A stretch of DNA of 64,000 nucleotides from Limnephilus marmoratus (lineage: Eukaryota; Arthropoda; Insecta; Trichoptera; Limnephilidae). The translations under genes and the position numbers were made by a program. Positions 54,991 to 63,352 of the stretch are shown here, in pieces (the stretch's first letter is position 1; each line of letters begins with the position of its first letter). The stretch is from assembly GCA_917880885.1 (NCBI GenBank), contig OU862934.1:29992734-30056733 (forward strand), read 5' to 3'. The notes under the pieces were generated by a model. It worked only from the letters and a program-made list of their open reading frames with translations, was not told where the DNA came from and did no database searches.

Positions 54991-55589
54991 AAAAATAAAA
55001 ATTATAATTCAAATATTTTTCCTTCACACTTCGCAACTGAGTAGTCGGCTAGCCGACTAGCGGTGACACGCGAAACAGCTCCTGGATCACGTGATCCCGT
55101 TGCGCCGGCCAGGAGTATGATCAGTGCTAGCGTGTGATTGAAAAATATATATTTTGAATTCAACAGAAAAAATATATCATCGGACAGCAAAATGGCTAAT
55201 TAAAACTCCATATGCTGAGGAATCGCTGCATAAAACCTTTCTGTCATAAAATTTGTAGAATTTTCGTCTTCGATAAATTTTGAACGATGTATGAATAACT
55301 TTAAAATGTACATTTTATCATTCTATACTTTTATCTAATACTGTTTTTTTTATTGTTACACACATAAAATAATTGTATCCTATACCTAAATATTATTTGG
55401 TCTTATATAAACCTATTTAATTTATTTAACTATTACACGAGCAAATAAATATTTCTTTTGTATTTCTTTTCAATATAATCTCACCGTACTTCTAACTGTA
55501 TCAGTTCACCGATATTATTTTTGTATACTCATACATTCTTATTTTGTTCTAAATAAAATACTGATACTCTTCTGTGTACCACTGTATTC
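54991..55589. other. Unassigned AT-rich interval
   Basis: No feature recognised. Confidence 0.35.
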
Positions 55590-56456
55590 TTATAAACTCA
55601 GGTATCACTTTAATGCGCAATATACTCAATAAAAATGATCTATATAAAGTCTACTGTGCTCTTTGCCAATCACGCGTAGAATATGGGATTATAGGATGGG
55701 GAACTGCCTCAAACATTCACATCAAGCAGCCAGCTAAAACGCAAAAGGCAATAATAAAAATAATCCTAAAAGTACCCATAAAAACTTCATCAAAAGAAGA
55801 TTTTAAAAACTTTAATGTGTTCAGCATTACTAAATTATACTCAAAAAATGCACTACTCAAATATAAAGAAAAATATGAATACCTTGCTGACCAACACACC
55901 TCACTACAAGGTCAAAATCCTCAAAACTACTGAAAATCCCGCAATTAAATACATCTTTTGGCCAGAAAAACCATAATTTCCATGCTACAAAATTATATAA
56001 TGCCCTTCCAATTGAAATTAAGAACACCATGGAGATACAAATGTTTAAAAAAGATATCAAATTATGGTTAGGGAACGTACCCATACTACGTGACCAACTT
56101 TTTGGAAAATTTTTAACCCCCCCCCCCCCCCCGGTGACCAAAAACCTAAGCAACCCGCCGCTCATTTGTACCGAGCGTGACATTGTGAAGACCCCCCCCC
56201 CCTAAACGTGTCACGTAGTATAGGTACGTTCCATTAAGTAAACAGGAAGATGAGGAAATCATTAAAATTATGAAGTAACCCCATTACAACCTGCAGACAA
56301 CAAACATTAATACTTTTATTTTATTTATTGTTATTTTGTGAAAAAAAAATTAAAAAAAATAAAATCAAGAAACTAGAAGATGAGGAAATAAAAATCAACG
56401 CCCATTCAGCAATATACAGTCCGCCTCGGAACAGGAATACCTAGTGAGGAGGACTG
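55590..56456 (+). pseudogene. LINE-B RT C-terminus interrupted by a MITE
   Basis: Frame: GITLMRNILNKNDLYKVYCA, LCQSRVEYGIIGWGTA, NVFSITKLYSKNALLKYKEK, frameshift near 55930, HATKLYNALPIEIKNTMEIQ and KKDIKLWLGN. After the MITE (56073-56232) it resumes PLSKQEDEEIIKIMK and stops at about 56276. A stem-loop at 56417-56456 pairs CAGTCCGCCTC with GAGGAGGACTG and contains CCTAGTG. It is followed at once by another LINE-B 3' end. Confidence 0.8.
56073..56232. repeat. 160-bp MITE with C-tract ends
   Basis: Inverted ends GGGAACGTACCCATACTACG-TGAC and (reversed) GGAACGTACCTATACTACG-TGAC, about 23 bp. Inside are C runs at about 56119-56132 and 56193-56203. It sits within LINE-B coding sequence, so it is a real insertion. 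Target duplication unclear (TTA on both sides is possible). Confidence 0.7.
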
Positions 56457-56516
56457 TAAATAAACCACTTTACTTTGTATTTTTACTTATTTTGTAATTT
56501 TACTTATTTTGTATGG

Positions 56517-57035
56517 AGAATCTGTGTCTTGGACATTAGGCAAATTTATGCCAAAAACATATTAGCATACCTCTTCAAACACAGAACTACCTTTGAAAAT
56601 TTCCAAACTGCTCGCGATACTAGAACCAAAGGGCATAATCTCCTACTTATCCCTTTTGCTAAAACAACCTTTGGCCAAAGAAATTTTAGATACTTTGCAA
56701 CAAAACTATATAATACACTTCCACTGGCAATTAGACAAAACACAATGTATCTTAAATATAAATCTGACACCAAGTCCTGGATTACCAGCCAAAATAGATC
56801 CAACATCAAAGATTATATCAAAACTAACTTATAAGTATTTATTTTTTCAATTTTACGTTGATGATTAACTGTTACTTGTAATATTGTGTTATTATTTGTA
56901 CTTTGTATGTGTTATTATTATAAACTACTCATGCTAAGCGCCTGCTCTCAACACAGGTTCTCCTAGTGAGACAGGCATAGAATAAAACAAATGGTAACTC
57001 AAAACTAATAAAGATGAATAATTAAAAAAAAAAAT
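56517..57035 (+). pseudogene. LINE-B 3' end, second tandem copy
   Basis: Frame: CVLDIRQIYAKNILAYLFKH, LLLIPFAKTTFGQRNFRYFA and TKLYNTLPLAIRQNTMYLKY, stop at 56832-56834. A stem-loop at 56940-56976 has GCCTG/CAGGC arms with TCCTAGTGAG. Simple A-rich end at about 57024-57050. Intact for about 105 codons. Confidence 0.8.
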
Positions 57036-57050
57036 TAAAAAGATAAAAAA

Positions 57051-57606
57051 AATTTACTTTAAGTATCTATTGTCATTAAAATAAATTAAAAAAATGTAAA
57101 AGCTATTTTATTAATTAAATTAGCGTTTAAATAAATAAATATTTTTGATGTATGAAATAACATTTATGAATGTAAATTAAGCAATAAATTTGTGCAAATA
57201 CGGAGCGGTATATTCTAAAACACTTTATCCTCTCAACTTTGCAGAAGACGGTGTAAAGCAAATTTAAGCGAAATTTAGTCAATAAAAATTGCCCGAATTT
57301 TCGAATTTTATTTAATATATCCAAAAGTCAGCTTATTCCACGATTTTCTAATCACACCGTTAAATATATTCAAACAGCCGGTTACCCTGCCAACCTCCAC
57401 CCCTCTATGAGTTTAGTAAAGTGCCCGAACGTGGCCCCAATTATTAATAACATCATCCCTTGTCGCAAAACCTTAAGGCTTTAGGAACGAGGCGAGTGGA
57501 AGGCATCGAAGCCTTAATTATTAGCGAACAACTCTTGAAAGTGATTCCGTGGTCACGACTTATAATTGGCAGTTTCAATCTTTGAAGATGGTTGTTTTGG
57601 TTCTGT
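57051..57606. other. Unassigned interval
   Basis: No feature recognised. Confidence 0.35.
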
Positions 57607-57824
57607 GCCTTTTCATCCCGCGACAAAATATCGCCGAAAAAATATCCTACGGACAAAACATTCCTCAATAAATCATCTACTAAAACCTAACCCAACCTAA
57701 CCTAATCTATCTTAACCTAAATGAATTATTATTTTTAATTGATAAACTAACGTTTAAGACAAGATTTTTATGCATAGCACAAAGAGTAACAATTATTATA
57801 AGTAATAATTATTACTTATTTTAA

Positions 57825-58118
57825 TTGTTCAGAATTTTTTTTAAAAATCTGGGATGCTTAAAAAGTTTAAAACTCCATTTTTTGAACTCCCATCTGGATT
57901 ACTTCCCGGAAAATCTAGGTACAGTTAGTGAAGAGCAAGGTGAGAGGTTTCACCAAGATGTCAAAGAAATGGAAAGAAGGTATCAAGGTCGATGGGATAC
58001 AAATATGATGGGCGACTACTGCTGGATGCTGCATAGGGAAAATACAACGTCCCACGAAAGAAAAAGCACAAAACGAAGCATCAAAACTAAAAAAAGCAGA
58101 TTTTATAAAAAATTATAA
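57825..58118 (+). pseudogene. C-terminal fragment of a conserved insect transposon-associated protein
   Basis: A 97-codon frame: NLGCLKSLKLHFLNSHLDYF, PENLGTVSEEQGERFHQDVK, EMERRYQGRWDTNMMGDYCW, then a lysine-rich end. I recognise the SEEQGERFHQD / MERRYQGRWD block from uncharacterised repetitive insect proteins; the function is unknown to me. Only the last part of the protein is here, it lies inside FB2, and no start or upstream domain is visible, so it is a remnant or a captured piece. It is a different family segment from 36738-38388. Confidence 0.65.
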
Positions 58119-58375
58119 TTGTATATAATGTAATTAAAATATTTTATGACTTAAAATTAATTAAATTCATATAATTTTATGATTTTTTTTCTTTTGTACA
58201 TTCCCTACAGAAATCGTGTAAGGCGGGTTTTGCCTGTATTTTAATTTCCACTTAGCGGAAAATTCTTACGTGATTGGTCGAAATGGATGGCATATTCGAA
58301 TTCAGCATACCGAAATACATATAATTCACCCATTATCATTTAAAAAAAATTTAAAATGTCAATTTGCAGACCTAT

Positions 58376-58650
58376 GTAATTATTAGTCTGAAACACTCAT
58401 CTATATTGTAAAAATCTCCCGAGAAAAGATACATTCTGCGGACGGGACTCGAACCCGCGTCCTTCTGATTTTCGGTCAAGTGCTCTGTCCACTGAGCTAC
58501 GTCGGATTAGCTTAGCGTAGCTTAGTGGACAGAGCACTTGATCTAAAATCAGAAGGACGCGGATTCGAGTCCCATCGGCGGCATGTATCTTTTCTCGGGA
58601 GATTTTTTCAATGTCGATGAGTGTTTCTGGCTAAAAATTATTACTTAAAT
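58376..58650. repeat. Head-to-head pair of tRNA-derived repeats
   Basis: Arms of about 120 bp. The left, reversed, reads CGTAGCTCAGTGGACAGAGC then ACTTGACCGAAAATCAGAAG and GGTTCGAGTCCCG; the right reads TAGCTTAGTGGACAGAGCAC, TTGATCTAAAATCAGAAG and GATTCGAGTCCCATCGG. Both have an A box, an anticodon arm (triplet GAA in the left copy, phenylalanine-like) and a B box, followed by the shared tail ATGTATCTTTTCTCGGGAGA. Position 33 is C in place of the usual U, so neither is a convincing tRNA gene. Confidence 0.75.
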
Positions 58651-58894
58651 AATTAACCTAACCTACCTAACCTAACAAAAATGGGACAAAATAATAAAGA
58701 CATCCTTTATAAACAATAAATTATTGTTCAAAAATAGTAAAATGGGACATAAATAATACAGATAATAATAATATAATTTATCGTCTTTACAGGATGTCCC
58801 ATTGTTTTGTTAGGTTAGGTTAGGTTTTAGAAGATATTTTCTTGGAGTGGTTTGTCCGTAGAATATTTTGTCGGGGATATTTTGTCGCGGAATG

Positions 58895-59440
58895 AAAACG
58901 CGCATTACCGGTTATTTTATTGCCAGCGTTGCATTTTGATTTCACGCTTGATCCTCTGATAGTTAATCCCTCAATTAGTCCCCGGACAGTTAATCCCTCG
59001 GCCAGTTGATTCGTCAGTTAGTTGCTTGATCCCTCAAAGGATTATTTCTGTTGTACTTCCTCCCGAGTAACGTATGCGGAGTGGTTTATACAACTGTATC
59101 ACAAAAGTCGAGAACTTGAACGAAAATCTTTCTATCATAAAAATCAAAATATGCTTGCTTGGGTATATATGTATTTATATGAGTATATGGGATGTCTGGG
59201 CGTTGCTAAACCATTCATCCGATTGCAATGAAACTTTAGGGATTTGCTTGTGCGCATGCCCGCGATGGTTTATATCATAGTGGGTTCTGGCATCATGAAA
59301 ATATGAGTTGCCAACCATTCATCCGATTGCATGAATCTTTGGGGATTTGATGTGAGTTCGGGCGCGAAGATTTTTATATATATTATAGGTACTGGTGAGC
59401 ACTGGCATTATGAAATTTGTGTAAAGAAAATTGCAATAGG
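58895..59440. other. Unassigned interval with degenerate tandem repeat
   Basis: At 58958-59040 AGTTAATCCCTC recurs in worn form (AGTTAATCCCTCGGCCAGTT); a similar phrase opens the window (GGTCAGTC-CCTCGGC). No gene recognised. Confidence 0.4.
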
Positions 59441-59718
59441 TGGCACGCGAGCTGTTTAAAAATACAATGTACCGTGACTGAATGTATGGAATGCGGGAGG
59501 GGGGAGGGGAACTCGGGAGGGGAGTTCGCGGGACGGAGGAAGCGAGAGAGGGAAATGGGGAGAGGTAAGGCGGAGAAGGCGGAGTGGGAACGCGTGAGGG
59601 GGTGGGGACGCTGGACTGGAAGGGGAGGCGGAAGGGGAACGGGTCGAATGGGAAAGGACACGCAGGGAGAAACAATTTCTTTAAGTGGCATAGCAACGCA
59701 TGCTAGGAACTCGCTAGT
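59441..59718 (-). repeat. Polypyrimidine-core repeat, copy 3
   Basis: Minus strand: ACTAGCGAGTTCCTAGCATG, CGTTGCTATGCCAC, a C/T tract, CATTCCATACATTCAGT and AGCTCGCGTGCCACC. The tract differs in length from the other copies. Confidence 0.65.
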
Positions 59719-60046
59719 CCATTATACAAATATTTTTGATAATAATAATGCCAAGTTCCCGAAGGAATATGTAAAGGAGATGTACTGCCGAATATCAAAA
59801 TATGACACAACTTATATGTGTAGTCGACTTACTTACATAAGATATACCTAGTACGCATATAATAGAATATTCCATACATGTGTATGTCAGAGTAAATCCG
59901 GTTTCCAAAAAACTAAACGTATTTTTTTTACATTAAAGGGGTGTTCAGACATCTAATATAACCACTAGCAGGTATCTGTTGAACCGCGAGCGCTTATGTT
60001 TCGTGCCGTTCACACGGCGCAGATAAAATATTTCTTCCTATGGTAG
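59719..60046. other. Unassigned interval
   Basis: No feature recognised; 59935-60360 may belong to one inverted-repeat element whose inner arms are the next entry. Confidence 0.35.
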
Positions 60047-60171
60047 GAGAGGGGGTCAGTTGAATTAGCGAGCGGCCACGGAGTGCGCATTTTTCGTACT
60101 GAATCTATCAACTTGACATCTGTCATCCACCGGTCTTGGCAGCTCCGTAATTAAAATGACCCCCTCTCCTG
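60047..60171. repeat. Inverted repeat with GGAGAGGGGGTCA arms
   Basis: Left GGAGAGGGGGTCAGTTGAAT, right (reversed) GGAGAGGGGGTCATTTTAAT. About 22-bp arms around 80 bases. Confidence 0.6.
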
Positions 60172-60362
60172 TTTTTGTCGGAGTGGGGGGCGCTTATCTG
60201 TTGGCATATCGCCTCAGGAGCGGTTACGGCGTAAGATGTGCATTGTCTATGGTTGATGTGCGCATAAAGCGCTCAGGTGTGAACGGTCTGAAGGGATTGT
60301 ATGGAAAGCGATATGTGGCGTGCTATGATCTTTTACATTTATATGCTCAATGTGAACGAGCT

Positions 60363-60430
60363 CTAACTCCACACAGGAGGCCCTGAGGAAGATAATTTCC
60401 CTCAGGGCCTGTGTCATCTGAAATGCTGCA
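60363..60430 (-). mobile_element. LINE-A 3' tip, antisense
   Basis: CTCCACACAGGAGGCCCTGA, GGAAGATAATTTCCCTCAGG, GCCTGTGTCATC: the nested stem-loop with inner stem nearly perfect. Confidence 0.75.
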
Positions 60431-60439
60431 TCTTGTATA

Positions 60440-60850
60440 GGGCTAGCAGATTCTTCAATGGTGACCAGCAGCTAACCATCTGCAGACCTCAAGCACGCCC
60501 ATCAATTGAATTTGGGAGCCACCTCTGTGCTGGAGCCCCAAAGTTCTTGACCTACTTGATTCTGTGCAAAGGAGGGCGGTCGACTGATTGATAATCTAAA
60601 CAGACGCAATGTTGGCATGCTAAGTCTCTGCTACAGGTATTTTAATGGAATCTGCTCTAAGGAGCTAGCAGCATCGATCCCGGTGTACTGGTGCACGTGC
60701 GTGAAACTCGGCAGACACGAGAGGAACACTCATTCACAGTTGATGGTGTTGGATTCATGAGAACGGGTCGTTTCTTCGACTCGGTTTTGTGTAAATCGGC
60801 TCTAATGTGTAAAGAGCTACTCTGTTTTCCTTTCCTACAGCTCCTACCTC
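60440..60850 (+). pseudogene. LINE-A RT C-terminus, inverted relative to its 3' tip
   Basis: Text: GGTGACCAGCAGCTAACC region, then GAPKFLTY-like and GGRSTD/RLID, RRNVGMLSLCYRYFNGICSK and ELAASIPVYW, with stops. Matches 16819-17028. It is opposite in direction to the adjacent 3' tip. Confidence 0.7.
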
Positions 60851-60984
60851 AGCCATCTTTATAATGCTGCCCAACCTGGTGACTACATAGTTCCCCTATC
60901 TTTATACTATAGGATAAAATAAAAGTTTTTTTTTAAATAAAACAATAACTTTGTAACTTAATGTTAGTAGAGAATTATACTGCC

Positions 60985-61075
60985 CTGAAGAAGCTCCTGT
61001 TGTAGCGAAACCCGGTCGGCGTAAAGTATAAAAAATAAAAGTGGTGTATACAAAGTTATTGATTTATTTTAAACT
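60985..61075 (+). mobile_element. Penelope-type end with hammerhead-like motif
   Basis: CTGAAGA, AGCTCCTGTTGTAGC, GAAAC, then CCGGTCGGC and AAGTGGTGTATACAAAGTTA. The order matches the PLE-2 flank (22930-23012, minus). An inverted echo of ACAAAGTTATTG lies upstream at 60945-60957. No GIY-YIG frame is adjacent. Confidence 0.45.
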
Positions 61076-61242
61076 AGTAGACCAGGCCACACGTTGCTGT
61101 GGCTAACGAAACACAACGCCATTACCCAATCTTTATTAAATCCACACCACCCGCTTGCCAGCTGCCCGCTGCCTGAATATAATATTTGAATTTATCGGCT
61201 TTTCTCTACTATAATAAGCATGTATCACATCCTGGAATAAAC

Positions 61243-61263
61243 ATTATTATTATTATTATTATA
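61243..61263. repeat. (ATT)n microsatellite
   Basis: Seven units of ATT. Confidence 0.9.
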
Positions 61264-61328
61264 CATATAAACATTCGTTGTCTCCGCCTTTTTAACACGA
61301 GCTTTGCTCAAAAAAAAGGTGTAAGACG

Positions 61329-62199
61329 TGTGGCGACACATCATTATTATCTTCGCCATCAAAAGAACATACGAGAAACATCTCCTAATATTCGCGCCCA
61401 TCGGCAAACCTACTTGCCTAGGTACCTTCGTACCTATACTGGCCGCGATGTACTTTCTCGCCTCCCGTGCCAGCCCGACGATAATAATATCGCCCCGCCT
61501 AGAAAGGTCTCGAGACAGCACCGTACAATATCTGTACGGCGCCGAATATTCTCGTCAATTGCTGAAGTGGCTCGTATTACCTACCGCGAGGTAGTTACTC
61601 TACCGCGGCTATATAAGCAGCCGATCGCTCGCCCGCTGCAGTTCAGTCTCACATTAATCGTCGGTCAACATGTAATAAGTGCTCCTGCATGGTATCGCTC
61701 CAGGGCAGCTTCCTCGAGGTCCATCACCACGTCTCAGCTCTAAGGCCCACCGTGTCTTCAGCTCCTGAGAACAGCTCCATCCCGCGACTTATAAGGTTTG
61801 ACGCACCTTCAGTCCAGGGATCAGCTCACCACTTCATGGCACCCCGAAGCCCCACCGTGCTTCGCTGCCATGGAACGCGCTCCGCCTCGCCAGGACTACC
61901 TGCTGGTGGCTCAGCTCACCGAGCCACACACCGTTTATCTCCGCGATTCAAAGCGTCGAGCAACGGCCTGGAAGATAGGTCATCTCCACCGACAAGGTGT
62001 CGAGCAACTCGCTGACCTTCACCGCACCATCTCCATCACTCCATGCGCCTGCAGAATCTGATCACAGCACCCCGCCTTACATCATGTTACCGACCACCGA
62101 CCATCTGCTACGTAGCCCAATAAACGACTGACTCACCACATCGACTGGACGCCTTTCATTTCTCTCGTCCCGTCTCTACCGATCCGGCCCGTTCCCTCA
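61329..62199 (+). mobile_element. Solo LTR, copy 2, with perfect 4-bp duplication
   Basis: 871 bp from TGTGGCGACACATC to GTTCCCTCA, flanked by GACG at 61325-61328 and 62200-62203. It has TATATAAGCAG (61610), AATAAACGACTGACTC (62118) and GCCTTTCATTTC. Closest to copy 1. The exact flank supports insertion as an LTR element followed by recombination to a solo LTR. Confidence 0.85.
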
Positions 62200-62203
62200 G
62201 ACG

Positions 62204-63352
62204 TATTAAATAATGTATATTTTTTTTTCAAAAAACTTTATTTATACACAAAAACATGAAATTTTTGTAAAATTTATTAAATAAAAAAAAAATAAAAAAA
62301 ATAAAAAAATTAACTCGCCACTAATTATACAACGCTTGCAATGCAACACTGGATATTTGAAAAGGTAAAATCAAATACCTACTTACTCTAGGACAATTTC
62401 TCTATTTTACCTACACTCTATTTTCCAATTTCTTCCGTAGAACGAATTTCAAAAGTGACTATAGTACGGCCCGCCAGCCGTTTTAAATCGCACAAAAATA
62501 TGTTTTTTTAAATTTATCGGCTTTTCTCTAATATAATTTACATGTCTTATACGTATAAACATTTCTCTTCAATCACTCTATCTATTGGTGAAAACCACAT
62601 GAAAATCCGTTGCGTAGTTTAAAAGATTAACGCGCACATACATTTTGAGCGACTTTGAGATGATTGTAATGTCACATCACAAAGTATCTGCTTCATATGA
62701 ACAAATAAAAGTTTTTTGCAAACGACGCGACGTATGAAAAAGTACAAAATCAACCACCATAACACTAGCATGGTGGTCGAAAAATTCACAAATGAATAAA
62801 GTAAAATAAAAAACATAGAATAAATTTAATCTTCCAAATATTTTCTCGATTTTGCGAGTGGAACCGTCGAGCTCCAATTTAAATAAAAATGTATTTATTA
62901 TTTAACAATACAAAGTTCATCTATAAAGCTTAATATTTTTGTTACAAACTAAAGGTAATTCCCCTTTCATATATAAATAATGTTCTCCCGTAACAAAAGC
63001 AGCGAAAATTTTACAATTTCCATTGTGACGTTGGGTATAATCCCAAGTCCCAACTGATAAGGTAGTTCTTTTGTTCTGTTTTACAGCAATGAACGGTTTC
63101 GACAAAATAAACCATAACCGCTGTAACCAGTACATTTGTACTACAAACAGGCAGACAAAACAGCCCGGGTTCTGTTCGTACTATCAAAAACATTATCTGT
63201 GCAGTTTACCGAATTCAAAAATGTATTATTCCTGGTTATTCAATGGATGTTTTAACAATGGGATTTATTTGAATTACTGCTTGAAGGGATCTGGAAAATA
63301 TCGTGAACGAGCAATTTCCCAAATTAATATCGATGTAATAAATGTATCGATT
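62204..63352. other. Unassigned interval
   Basis: A hairpin ACCACCAT/ATGGTGGT lies at about 62754-62778. Open frames at 62917-63355 on both strands have ordinary amino-acid composition but match no family I know. The text near 62336-62358 faintly resembles the LINE-B end. Confidence 0.35.

Larger units (their letters stand above)
57607..58894. mobile_element. Foldback element FB2 with (C)CTAA-bearing arms
   Basis: Left arm 57607-57705 and right arm 58797-58894 are inverted copies: TTTTCATCCCGCGACAAAAT, then ATATCCTACGGACAAA, ACTAAAACCTAACC and further CCTAA units. The arms contain two to three units of CGACAAAATATC. Interior: a transposon-protein fragment (57825-58118), an inverted tRNA-like pair (58376-58650) and a second TTAGG-bearing inverted pair (58659-58684 with 58793-58824, built on CAAAAATGGGACA). 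No target duplication is evident. Confidence 0.65.

Noticed and set aside
58420..58600. Functional tRNA-Phe genes
   Set aside because: Position 33 is not U, acceptor arms are imperfect and both units share a non-tRNA tail in an inverted repeat; SINE-like.
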